Source: Nocardiopsis sp. TSRI0078
GTDB taxonomy: Bacteria > Actinomycetota > Actinomycetes > Streptosporangiales > Streptosporangiaceae
Assembly (NCBI RefSeq): GCF_001905145.1
Contig: NZ_LWLB01000002.1
Span: 4,883 to 68,882 of the forward strand
Length of the DNA: 64,000 nt
Direction of reading: 5' to 3'
This document shows, piece by piece, positions 28,744-37,052 of the stretch (position 1 is the first letter of the stretch; every line of letters begins with the position of its first letter). The translations under genes and the position numbers were made by a program. Under the pieces are notes generated by a model, which worked only from the letters and a program-made list of their open reading frames with translations, was not told where the DNA came from and searched no databases.

Positions 28744-29084
28744 CGGGGTCCTTTCGAGGGTCGGTCGTGCCTTGCGGGTGGACGGGGGCCGAGGGTTGGG
28801 CGAGGGGCACGTTACGCAGAAGACCGCCGGGGGGCGAGGGATTTTCCGGCGGGTGGGGCGCCGTGGTCTGCTTCGGTGTCTTCGACCCCTTTGGTTCTTC
28901 GGTCCGTCGAAAGCCAGCGCGGCAGTGGTGGGGCGGGCACGGTGGCCGGTCCTCCGGCAAAGGTTAGGGCGGCGGCGGCCTGGCCGTCCCCCGGCAGGGC
29001 CTGGGCCGCGTCCAGGAACGGTGGGTCGAAGCCACGGAGGGGCGCCTTCTCGGAGGTCGCGTCAGGACGAGTTGACATCGGTGG

Positions 29085-29329
29085 GCATGAGCAAAGCCCC
29101 CGCGCGAGGCTTGGTCGCGCGGGGGCTCTCGCATCTCGCCGGACCCCGCGGACCCCCCGATACCGGCGGTCCGGCGCGAGCCGCGCGCTCAACCCCCGTC
29201 GGCGCCCGACCCCCGCACCCGCGCCGTATCCTCCCGGAGCCACACGGCCGTGAAAGCCGCCCCCCGTGGCCCACGGGGCGCGCAGGTACGCACCCGCCTC
29301 CCTACCCGCCCTGCGGCAGGCAAACATCG
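29085..29329 (+). repeat. Inverted-repeat copy A (245 bp)
   Basis: Nearly identical to the reverse complement of 41681-41926; differences are scattered substitutions and one C insertion/deletion in a C-run. The indel would break any reading frame, so the conserved unit is probably not protein-coding. It ends in a strong GC hairpin (29095-29127). On its transcribed sense (- strand here) it could encode a structured RNA with terminator. Confidence 0.9.
29095..29127 (-). terminator. GC-rich hairpin in repeat copy A
   Basis: AGCCCCCGCGCGA (29095-29107) and TCGCGCGGGGGCT (29115-29127), 13-bp perfect stem, 7-base loop. Shared with copy B. Looks like a factor-independent terminator at the end of the repeat unit. 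Confidence 0.6.
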
Positions 29330-29481
29330 AACTCCCTTGTCCTTCGCCGTGGCTTCGGGAGAACCGGACCGAGTGGTCGGTGCGGGTGAGCAGATCGCTT
29401 GCGTGGCAGACCTGTGCAGGGTCCTCGCGTGCTGTCGGCCCGGCACCGGTCGGCCTTGGTGGGTGATGTCGCGAGCCCCAC

Positions 29482-29520
29482 AATAACGTTTCGTTGAAAA
29501 CGTTATTAATAAACGTTATT
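29482..29520. promoter_or_regulatory. AT-rich operator-like array (AACGTTATT)
   Basis: AATAACGTTT (29482-29491) is inverted against AAACGTTATT (29498-29507), which recurs directly at 29511-29520; another AACGTTATT is at 29643-29651. Such an AT-rich, repeated motif stands out in this GC-rich DNA and resembles a multi-site repressor binding region. No gene directly downstream survives, so its target may have been lost. Confidence 0.45.
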
Positions 29521-29564
29521 GATCTACGCAAACCGAACAGGCCCCTCCAAGGCCTCCGATCCTC

Positions 29565-29593
29565 ACCTCCGATAAGTGGGCCTTATGGGAGGT
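29565..29593. repeat. 29-bp dif-like palindrome
   Basis: Arms ACCTCCGATAA (29565-29575) and TTATGGGAGGT (29583-29593) are complementary except one G-G pair, around a 7-base centre GTGGGCC. The inner GATAA / TTATG halves and the 11-bp arm length recall XerC/XerD recombination sites, though dif usually has a 6-base centre. Could alternatively be a protein operator. Confidence 0.4.
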
Positions 29594-29967
29594 CAGGGTT
29601 TCGGCGGTGCCCCGGGGGCCCTTTCCGCGCAGCAGGGGGCCGCAACGTTATTCACGGCAGGTCAGCGGCCTCCGAAAACGAGGCGGGTACAGCCGGGGGT
29701 GTAGAGAAAGGGGTGGTCGCATCTGATGCCACCCGGATGCGGTGACCCCGACCACCGGGTGCGCGCGCACCACGGGGCCCTCTCCGCGTTCGTCAGCACG
29801 TGGCTCCCCGACGAGTCCGGAGGGACCAAGCCGAAGAGAGCGGCTTTTCTTCAGCGCAGGTGGACGATGGCTCGCCCGCGCACCGAAGGTCCTTGCGGCC
29901 ATCGGTGCACGCCGCTCCGGCGGAGTTCGGGGCAGCTCCAAGGCCCGGCCAGACCCCCGGCCCCGCG

Positions 29968-29972
29968 CAACA
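29968..29972. repeat. Target-site duplication, left
   Basis: CAACA directly outside the left terminal inverted repeat; the same five bases follow the right repeat at 36750-36754. Five-base duplications are the hallmark of Tn3-family transposition. Confidence 0.9.
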
Positions 29973-30009
29973 GGGGGTCGAGAAGGATTACTACAGGATT
30001 TAGCGGTAG
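29973..30009 (+). repeat. Tn3 terminal inverted repeat, left (37 bp)
   Basis: Begins GGGGGTCGAGAAGG and ends GATTTAGCGGTAG. It matches the reverse complement of 36713-36749 at 36 of 37 positions (A in place of G at the eleventh base). The outer G-run is typical of Tn3-family ends. Confidence 0.93.
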
Positions 30010-30134
30010 GCCCGTGGCCCACAGCTGGAACAAGGACATGCCGCACGGGGTGAACCGTGTGGAGGTTGCTGACCGGGGTGAACGCCAGGGATCGCAGGTG
30101 GTCCGGCTTGGTGGTAGCTCCTGTGGCTGGCGGG

Positions 30135-31013
30135 TCAGGTGCTGAAGAAGTCCGCCAGGCGAGAGACGACCGCTTCGGGGGCCTCTTCGGCCATGTGGTG
30201 GCCTGAGTCGATGGCTTGGCCCCGCACGTCGTGGGTCCAGGGTTTCCAGATCTCCACCGGGTCGCCGTACAGGTCTTCGAGATCGTCTCGCAGCGACCAC
30301 AGGATCAAAGTCGGGCAAGGCAGCCGTCGGCCAGCGCGACGGTCGGCCTCCTCATGGCTGAGGTCGACCGTGAGACCGGCTCGGTAGTCCTCCAGCATGG
30401 CGCGCACCACGACTGGGGTCCGGGTCGCCGCGCGAAACTCGTCGTAGTTCTCTTGCCCCATGCGGTGCGGGTCACCGTGGTACCAGCTGTCGGGGTCGGC
30501 ATTGATGACGCGTTCTGGGGTCTCGGGTTGGGCGAAGAAGAACCAGTGCCACCAGCGTGTCGCGAAATCGGGGGTGATGCGGGCGAGATGCTCACTGATC
30601 GGCACGCAGTCCATGAGTACTGCGTGCGAGACCGCGTCGGGGTGGTCCAGGGCGAGCCGGAAGGCGACGTAGCTTCCGCGGTCGTGCCCTGCCAGAGCGA
30701 ACCGGTCGTGTCCCAGGGCTCGCATCACCTTCGCCAGGTCATGGGCGACCGCACGCTTGGAGTACTCGGTGTGGTCCTCCGAAGGCGCGGGGCCACGCGA
30801 GCGACCGTATCCTCGCAGGTCCGGGCAGATGACGCTGAAACCGCGTTCGACGAGTCGAGGGGCGACGCGATGCCAGGTCGCGGAGGTCCTGGGGTGGCCG
30901 TGCAGTAGCAGCACGGGCGGGCCTTCACCGCCATGGCGGACAAAGATGGAGGCGTCGTCTACCTGGATCTGCTCGGCGGTGAAGTCCTTGAACACCCGCC
31001 GAGTATCTCTCAT
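30135..31013 (-). CDS. haloacetate (fluoroacetate) dehalogenase
   Basis: 292 residues from ATG 31013 (GTG 30995 is possible). Alpha/beta hydrolase: oxyanion segment LLLHGHPRTSATWHRVAP, nucleophile elbow LAGHDRGSYVAFRLAL with Asp in place of Ser, LMDCVPIS supplying the acid, WWHWFFFAQPETPERVI with the His-Trp pair that binds halide in fluoroacetate dehalogenases, and the catalytic His in SGHHMAEEAPE. Expected to hydrolyse the carbon-halogen bond of haloacetates to glycolate. In the fluoroacetate enzymes DRxxR residues bind the carboxylate; here DRGSYVAFR keeps the first Arg while the second is shifted, so substrate range may differ. Carried as transposon cargo. Confidence 0.85.
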   Translation of the reverse strand: MRDTRRVFKDFTAEQIQVDDASIFVRHGGEGPPVLLLHGHPRTSATWHRVAPRLVERGFSVICPDLRGYGRSRGPAPSEDHTEYSKRAVAHDLAKVMRALGHDRFALAGHDRGSYVAFRLALDHPDAVSHAVLMDCVPISEHLARITPDFATRWWHWFFFAQPETPERVINADPDSWYHGDPHRMGQENYDEFRAATRTPVVVRAMLEDYRAGLTVDLSHEEADRRAGRRLPCPTLILWSLRDDLEDLYGDPVEIWKPWTHDVRGQAIDSGHHMAEEAPEAVVSRLADFFST

Positions 31014-31136
31014 AAACGACCGGTTGTGAGAGTTCTGCGAGTCGTTCGCTGCGCGCCCCGTTTCCGCAGGTGACCATTCGCAGAAGTCCTCTCGAAACCA
31101 ATGTGTTGTGCGAGGGGGTTCTGAGAGACTGCGGTC
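31014..31136. promoter_or_regulatory. Likely res site / divergent promoter of the transposon
   Basis: 123 bases between the divergent dehalogenase and resolvase genes. Contains the inverted pair TTCTGCGA (31033-31040) and TCGCAGAA (31078-31085), and partly similar GAGAGTTCTG / GTTCTGAGAG motifs. Tn3 resolvases usually act at a res site of about this size next to their gene. Confidence 0.4.
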
Positions 31137-32066
31137 ATGGACTTGACGCCCGGTCAGGCCGCGCGAGCGGTCGAAGGCCACGACTGCCCCAACTGTGAAG
31201 CGCCCGCCGGTACCCCGTGTCGCACCCGGGGCGACAAGACGGCCGCGAAGTATCACACCCCACGGTTCGTCCTGGTTCCCGCGCTGCGCGAGAAACTGGA
31301 CGTCGACGTCCCCGTGGACCGCAGGCCCGGCAGGGCCTGGACACAGGGTCCCGCGCTCGGGGTGGTCCCGGCGTCGTCCACCGAGGTGGCCGTGCGCATC
31401 GGGTACGCCCGCACCTCGACCGCCCGCCAAGAGCTGGCCAGCCAGCTCGACGCCCTGCATCGCGCGCAGTGCCACAAGGTGTTCTCCGAGTAGATCAGCA
31501 CCCGCGTCAAGGTGCGGCCCGAACTGGTCAAGGCGCTCGCGTTAGCCCACGAGTTCAAGGAGGCCGCCCCCCAGACGCCGGTCATCCTCACCGTTCACGA
31601 GCTCAAGCGTCTGGCGCGCAACGCCGCCGAGCTGATGTCGCTCTCAGCCGACCTCCAGACGAGCGGTATCCAGCTCGAACTCCTCACCGGGCCGCTCACC
31701 GGTATCTACGATCCCAACGGCATGGGCGCGATGTTCTTCGCTGTGCTCGCGGTGGCGGGCCAGATCGAACGCAACTACATTCGGGAGAAGACCCTCGAAG
31801 GTCAGGTCATCGCCGCCGCGAAGGGCAACCACGGCGGTCGGCCCAAGGTCATCGACGAGGACATGCTCACCTTCGCCCTCGCGCTGAAGGACAAGGGCGT
31901 GCCCGTCCCCGAGATCGCCAAGAAGCTCACCATCAAGGTCGGCAAGAACGCGGGCAAGTCCCCCTCGGTCGCCTCGCTCTACCGCGCCCTGGCCGAAGTC
32001 GAAGCTATGGACGCCGACCTGCCGCCCAGGCCCAAGCCTGCCCGCATCCAGATTCCCGGCGGGTAG
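31137..32066 (+). pseudogene. Serine resolvase of the Tn3 element, interrupted by an amber codon
   Basis: ATG 31137. An N-terminal zinc-finger-like part (CPNCEAPAGTPCRTRG), then the serine recombinase catalytic domain starting VRIGYARTSTARQELASQLDAL, with the catalytic Ser in the TST segment, ELLTGPLTGIYDPNG, YIREKTLEGQ hinge and a C-terminal DNA-binding part ending SVASLYRALAEVEA. At 31491-31493 a TAG interrupts CHKVFSE-stop-ISTRVKVRPEL; related resolvases have Lys here (AAG to TAG, one base). Without suppression the product loses most of its catalytic domain. Otherwise the frame is intact over 309 codons, so the mutation looks recent. Confidence 0.88.
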
Positions 32067-32108
32067 GAGTTCCCACCGGCTCGTACCTCTCAACCGTGGA
32101 CGCGCCGG

Positions 32109-32750
32109 TCAGTGCGCGCCGAGGTAGTTCAGGTCATGGCAGGTGCTCAGGGCCGTGGACCGGTTCTGAGGTGGGGTGTCCTGCCATTCGGAGCGGATCG
32201 CCTGGAGACGGTCCACGTCCTCGGTCAGGTCGGGCATCCGTTCGCGGAGGCGGTCCGCCCAGGCCGCGGTCAGGGCGCGACCGTTGGCGTACAGCTCGCC
32301 GTCGCGTCCACCCACGGCCATCAGGACCCCGTGCTCGGACGGGGTCACCATCGCCCCCGCTCCGTCGCTGACGCGGCCTTGGGCGATCAGGTCCTGCGTC
32401 GCCTCCTGGACTCGTTGCAGGGCCGTTTCATCTACCGCGGGCACGGGCGCGGCCGTTCGGGGGGCGCCCAGGGCGGACACACCGTCCTCGGGAGCGCCGA
32501 CCAGGCCCCGGCCGCTGATCTGGCCGCGTTCGTAGAAGGTGACCATCTCGGCCAGCAGCGGCATCTGGGCGCGTAGCCGGTCGGCCACCGCCGGGGTGAG
32601 CCGCTCGCCGTTGGCCAGCACCTGCCCGCTCTTGCTCTCGGCCACCGAGAGCACCCCTGCGTCCGGGGCGAAGTGGTACTTCACGTCTTGGCCGGAGTCC
32701 ATCAGCCCCAGGGCGATCGCCCGATCCCAGGCCTTGGCCAGCCGCGCCAT
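32109..32750 (-). CDS. Hypothetical protein with an internal duplication
   Basis: 213 residues from ATG 32750 (GGAG six bases upstream); in-frame GTG codons lie at 32777. Two related units are visible: VLSVAESKSGQVLANGERL then TPAVADRLRAQMPLLAEM, and VLMAVGGRDGELYANGRAL then TAAWADRLRERMPDLTED, about 85 residues apart, so the protein is an internal repeat. A better-placed upstream ATG (32811, overlapping a tiny ORF by ATGA) is in another frame, hinting at an N-terminal frameshift. No family recognised. Transposon passenger. Confidence 0.6.
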   Translation of the reverse strand: MARLAKAWDRAIALGLMDSGQDVKYHFAPDAGVLSVAESKSGQVLANGERLTPAVADRLRAQMPLLAEMVTFYERGQISGRGLVGAPEDGVSALGAPRTAAPVPAVDETALQRVQEATQDLIAQGRVSDGAGAMVTPSEHGVLMAVGGRDGELYANGRALTAAWADRLRERMPDLTEDVDRLQAIRSEWQDTPPQNRSTALSTCHDLNYLGAH

Positions 32751-32807
32751 CTCCTGCTCCGGGAACGCGGGCACCACCGGACCGGGCCAGGGCGCGTTGG
32801 AGCGCAG

Positions 32808-32855
32808 TCATTTGTTCCGGCGGTCCTGCTTGGCCCGTTTGGCGTCGCGCCCCAT
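32808..32855 (-). CDS. Tiny basic ORF (15 residues), translationally linked
   Basis: MGRDAKRAKQDRRNK from ATG 32855, preceded by GGGGAGG at a proper distance; its stop overlaps an ATG (ATGA at 32811-32808). Too short to judge by itself; listed because of the ribosome site and overlap. Confidence 0.3.
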   Translation of the reverse strand: MGRDAKRAKQDRRNK

Positions 32856-32988
32856 CACAGCCTCCCCATGTGAATCACTGCGCGGAAGGATATCGGCACA
32901 GCTCAGCACCGCCGGGAGAATGTCAAGATCGTGCGAGTCCACCACCTGTTCGCCCAAACCTGCACCGGCGAGGGGCCGCCTCCCCTAC

Positions 32989-33006
32989 GGTTCTGCGCAC
33001 AGAACC
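32989..33006. promoter_or_regulatory. 18-bp dyad upstream of passenger gene
   Basis: GGTTCTGCGCACAGAACC: 7-bp perfect arms around CGCA, 20 bases before the start codon at 33026. Position fits an operator, or a leader hairpin. Confidence 0.4.
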
Positions 33007-33025
33007 GACTCTGGAGGAGGACCCG

Positions 33026-33524
33026 ATGGCCGTTGCACCAGCGCGCTTCCTGGACGACATCTACTTCAACGAACGCGAGAGTCCGGACCTGCTCGCCGCG
33101 GCCGAGCACCTGGACAGTGTGGGCAGCGATGACAGCGTCCAGCACGCGGTCGCCGCCGTCCTGGCCCGCCGGCGCCGTGCCCAGCTCGCCGAGCGGGGCA
33201 TCTCCGTCGGCGCCTGGAAGTGCCCTTGCTTCCTGCGCGAGGGGCGGGGGCGGCTGCACCGCCGGCACCACGGCGCCGACCACGAGATCGGCCGCTGCTA
33301 CGACCTGGGTGACCACCCGCGCGGCTGGTACCGGGGAAAAGACCTGGTCGCTCTGACCTACGAGCCCTACGACGGGCACAGCGCCGCCGGCGCGGGCCGA
33401 CTCGCCCAGGCGGTGGATGGACGAGTTGGAGGTGTCGGTGTGCGCGTGCTGCGCGGTGCACTTCCCCGCCATGTCCACCGCGGTGGTCATCACCCGCGCC
33501 GAGGAACCCCACGACCACCTGTGA
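33026..33524 (+). CDS. Hypothetical transposon passenger, probable frameshift near 33390
   Basis: ATG 33026 with GGAGGAGG upstream, a very strong ribosome site. The frame reads well through FLDDIYFNERESPDLLAAAEHLDSV-like sequence, ARRRRAQLAERGISVGAWKCPCFLREG, and LVALTYEPYDGHSA. After about 33390 another frame becomes protein-like: ADSPRRWMDELEVSVCACCA then VHFPAMSTAVVITRAEEPHDHL and stop at 33524. A single indel would join them into about 165 residues with several Cys (CPC, CACC), perhaps metal-binding. No family recognised. Confidence 0.55.
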
Positions 33525-33606
33525 ATCGGGCCCTGGACTTCCTCGCCCGGCTCCCGTCTGCCCCCAAGGTGCCGTGCCCGCCCCCTGGGGGCGGGCACGG
33601 GGTTGC

Positions 33607-36600
33607 TCACTCGGGTGCGCTGGCGGGGTCGCGCAAGGGGCGCAGGCCCTCGTAGGCGTCGGGGTGGGGGAAGGCGTAGGAGCCCAGGAAGTTGATGTGG
33701 TCGAGCCCCAGCGGCGACAGCCGGGCGCACATCTCCTCTGTGGCGGGGAACCCCTCCGCCCGGAGCTGGGTGACGGCGGCGTCGATGTACAGCGAGTTCC
33801 ACCACACCACGGCGTTGAGCACCAGACCGAGGGCGCCGAGCTGGTCCTCCAGCCCCTGGCGGTAGCGCTGGCGGAGTTCGCCGCGGTTGCCGAAGCAGAT
33901 CTTGCGGGCCAGCTGGTGGCGGGATTCGGAGACGTTGAGCTGGGCGCCGATCATGCGCCGGTAGGGCTCGTCGTGCAGGAACTGGAGCAGGTGCAGGGTC
34001 TTGAAGATGCGCCCGTAGTGCGCGAAGGCGTCCCCCAGCCCGGTGGGCCTGCCTTCCCGGGAGAGCATGCGCACCAGGTCATAGCCGCGCACCGCCCCGG
34101 TGGTCAGCGATCCGGCCAACCGGAGCATGTCGGCCCAGTGGTCGCGCACCGTGCCCAACCGGACGGTGTGGCGCGACATCTGATCCAGGGGCCCGTAGAC
34201 GGCACTGGTGTTGGTGCGCCACAGGCGGGTGTCGCCCAGGTCGGCGATGCGCGGGGAGAACTGGTAGCCGCAGATCGCGAACAGCCCGAAGACGATGTCG
34301 GAGTAGAAGGCGGTGTCGGTGATGACCATCTCCGGCTTGGGGCCGCCGTCCCGGGCGTGCAGGGCGTCCAGGATGTAGAGGGAGTCGCGCACGGTGCCGG
34401 GTACCACCAGCCCGCCCAGGCCCATCACCTGGTCGTTGACCACGTTCAGCCAGGTCGCGCCGCGTTTGCGCAGCCCGAAGTACTTGGGGTTGGCTCTCGC
34501 GTGCAGGTTCTGTGAGGGGACGACGAACCGTATGCCGTCGGCCGAGGCGATCGACCCGCCTCCCCACGCGGCGGTGACGCCGATCTGCGTTTGGGCCTGG
34601 ATGAGGCGGGCGTTGGCGGCGCGCAGGTTCTCGGTGGACACATAGGCGCGGTCGACCTGCTGAAGGCGGCCCAGCGTCAGCGCGGGCACCCCGACCTCGG
34701 CCACGGGGGTCAGGCCGATGTTGTACGCCTCGGCGACCAGCAGCGCGCACACGCTCGTGGCGAAGTCGTCCATACCCGCATCGGCGCCGTCCTGGCGGGT
34801 GAAGAAGTCGATGAAGCCGGTGCGGGCGGCGACCTCCATGAGCAGGTCGGGCAGGTCCAGGCGGGGCACCATGGCGTCCACCAGGGCGCGGAACTCGCCC
34901 ATCAGCGGCGGCTCGGGAGCGGCCTGGAGGGGTTGCACGCGCAGGCGCCCGTCGGTGAACTGGATGGCGGTGTTGGCGCCGAGCCCGTCCAGGTCCCGGG
35001 TGTAGCCGGCCTCCAGCGCCGAGGACAGCGCGGCCAGATGCCCGGCCGGTTCGGCGTCCAGTTCCAGGGCGGTGAGCACCCGTTCCCGGGTGGCCTCCCA
35101 GAGCGGGCCCGACAGCAGCCGGGCGCGGGGGTCGCCCCACCGGTCCGCCCCGCGGGCGAAGACGTCCCGGCGCTTGAGGGCGCGGTGCAGGTGCTCGATC
35201 ACGCACATCAGGAACGCGGCCTTGTCGATCCGCCCGTCTTCCAGGTCGGGGTTGGCGAAGATCGGCCGCTTCCACGAGCCGGTGGTGAGTTCGGCGTGGG
35301 CGGCGATGTCCTCAGCCTTGTAGTGCTTGCGGCTTCGAGCCATCGCCGCAGCTGTGGTCAACGCATGCAGGACCGGCCGTCCGGCCTCCACGGCGTCGAA
35401 GTCGATGACCTCCACCAGCAGTTCGATGAACCCCTGCACGGTGCGGTAGCGCTTGACCAGGCGGGCCCGCCACTCCGCGGCCTCGTCCTCATCCTCGGGC
35501 ACCTGCTCGGCGATGGTCTTGACCGCCTCCATCAGCTTCTCGCGCGGCACCACCTCCTCAATGGCGTTCCACACCTCCGCCAGCGACACCACCCGGGTGG
35601 TGGTGGCCTGCGGGGTGTTGATGAGCACGTCCATCGCCGCGGCCATCTTCTTCGCCGCGCTCTTCAAATCGGGCAGGGCGCGCAGCTTGTCCTCGTTGCC
35701 CTCGCGCACCGCACAGTTGAGGAGCTTGGAGGTGATCAGCACCTCCAGCACGTCCAGGGCATCATCGACCGAGACCGTCTCCAGATGGCGGACGGTGGCC
35801 AACAACGTGGCCTCCCTGCGGTCCTGGACCAGGTCGGCCAACGCGGGGGCCTTGGCGCGTATCCCGTACCGGGCCAGCGCCTCCAGCTTGATCTGGGGGA
35901 CGTCGTCCACCTGCACCTTCCCGGCGCCGATCCCGGAGATCTGGCTGGTGCGGTCCAACGCCTGGACCAGGGCCGGGGCTGGAGACCCGGTCGGGTTCGG
36001 TGCGTAGCCGCTCCAGCTCGGAGAAGCGGGCCTGGTCGGGGACCTGGAGCAGGGCGCCCAGTTCGGCGCGCACCGGGTGCGGGATGCGCCGGGCCACCAC
36101 CTGGTGCAGGCGGGCGTTCTCCGCCTTGCGCACCCCACTCACCAGGCGGGAGAGGACCGTCAGGCCGAGCAGCAGGATCTGGTGCTCGAGCAGGTAGAGC
36201 ACGGCCCGGTCGAACAACGCCTTGGGGCCTTCCTCGCTGGCCCACACCCGGGCCGCGAGGTAGGCGCGCAGGTCCCCTTCCCCGGCGGAGAACTCGCGGT
36301 AGCCGAAGGTGTCGCGGATCTGCCAAGCGTGCTCATAAGCGGTCTGAGCCCGGGTGCGGTACTCCTCCAGGCGGCCCGGGTCGACGTCGAGCTGGTCGGC
36401 GACGAAGGCCACCGCGTGTTCGGGCACCGGGTGGGGCGGTCGGGTTGGAACACCCCGAGCATGCGCACCGTGCCCCACGGCACGGCCCACCCCAGCCGGG
36501 TGGACGGGGTGCGTTTGCCCATGGCCAGGTCCAGGGCGAGGGGGGTGAGGCGGAAGAACTGTTCCAGGTCGCCCGCCGCCAGCTCGGCGGGGAAGCGGCC

Positions 36601-36642
36601 GTAGCGGGCGATCTGTTCATTGGAGAGGTATTCATGCGACAT
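33607..36642 (-). CDS. tnpA: Tn3-family transposase, two frameshifts
   Basis: About 1010 codons from ATG 36642 (MSHEYLSNEQIARYG). The N-terminal DUF4158-type part is in the first frame to about 36430 (ending WGTVRMLGVFQPD), the second frame runs AVAFVADQLDVDPGRLEEY to FSELERLRTEPDRV near 35985, then the original frame resumes ALDRTSQISGIG and continues intact through the catalytic DDE region (MVITDTAFYSDIVFGLFA, GLGDAFAHYGRIFKTLHLLQ, LNVSESRHQLARK) to the end ending YEGLRPLRDP. The two slips compensate each other over about 450 bases. Either sequence errors or an inactivated transposase. Confidence 0.88.
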
Positions 36643-36712
36643 GACCACGAACGTAGGGGCCGCGAACAGGGCAAACCGGCCCCGTCACCGAACCGTCGCC
36701 CAGGTCACGGCT

Positions 36713-36749
36713 CTACCGCTAAATCCTGTAGTAATCCTCCTCGACCCCC
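36713..36749 (-). repeat. Tn3 terminal inverted repeat, right (37 bp)
   Basis: Reverse complement begins GGGGGTCGAGGAGG and ends GATTTAGCGGTAG, one base different from the left end. It lies 71 bases upstream of the transposase start, so the transposase promoter is within or next to it. Confidence 0.93.
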
Positions 36750-36754
36750 CAACA
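36750..36754. repeat. Target-site duplication, right
   Basis: CAACA directly follows the right terminal repeat and equals 29968-29972. Confidence 0.9.
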
Positions 36755-36856
36755 CGTCGTTGTACGGGGCCGTCCGCCACACGGCGGACGAACACCCAGC
36801 GTCGGACTCCCCGCGAGGAACCTCCCGATCCCGACACGCTCCATCTTCTCCGGGGC

Positions 36857-36862
36857 TATGAT
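36857..36862 (+). promoter_or_regulatory. -10 box TATGAT ahead of uORF and GNAT gene
   Basis: TATGAT matches the -10 consensus at five of six positions. A weak GACACG lies about 18 bases upstream. The transcript would start about 40 bases before the uORF at 36909. Confidence 0.45.
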
Positions 36863-36908
36863 GGGACGCGTTCGTACAGGACCGAGGAGACACGGGGAGG
36901 TGAGGTTG

Positions 36909-36974
36909 ATGACCGCGCTCAAGGCCACCATGAGCAGCGCCCGTGTCGCCCTCACGTCCCGGGCCGTGGCCTGA
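36909..36974 (+). CDS. Putative 21-residue leader peptide upstream of GNAT gene
   Basis: ATG 36909, starts MTALKATMSSARVALT and ends with TGA at 36972-36974; GGGGAGG lies 8-14 bases upstream, an excellent ribosome site. It precedes the acetyltransferase start by 78 bases on the same transcript. Ser/Ala/Thr/Arg-rich, no homology claimed. It could be a regulatory leader or a small protein. Confidence 0.4.
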   Translation: MTALKATMSSARVALTSRAVA

Positions 36975-37052
36975 CCCCGTCCTGTCCGCCCCGCTGGAGC
37001 GCGAGCTCGCGGGCACCGTACGAACACGATCTCGAAACGGACCACTTCCACC

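Larger units (their letters stand above)
28744..29972. other. 1.2-kb noncoding region with repeats and operator-like sites
   Basis: No convincing protein gene: open frames on both strands are low-complexity and not conserved between repeat copies. The stretch holds one copy of a 246-bp inverted repeat, an AT-rich array of AACGTTATT motifs and a 29-bp palindrome (all listed separately), and it ends at the left end of a Tn3-family transposon. Confidence 0.6.
29973..36749. mobile_element. Complete Tn3-family transposon (6777 bp) with dehalogenase cargo
   Basis: Bounded by 37-bp terminal inverted repeats with one mismatch and by the perfect 5-bp duplication CAACA. Content in order: haloacetate dehalogenase (-), a likely res site, serine resolvase with an internal amber codon (+), a repeat-containing hypothetical protein (-), a frameshifted hypothetical protein (+), and the large Tn3 transposase (-) with two frameshifts. 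The intact duplication indicates insertion without later rearrangement of the ends. If the sequenced frames are real, the element can no longer move by itself. Confidence 0.93.

Noticed and set aside
29085..29329. Repeat copy A as a tRNA, CRISPR or insertion-sequence end
   Set aside because: No cloverleaf, no direct-repeat/spacer pattern, no transposase frame and no target duplication around it.
28812..29531. - strand frame of about 240 codons through repeat copy A
   Set aside because: Not conserved in copy B because of a one-base indel; composition is that of noncoding GC-rich DNA.
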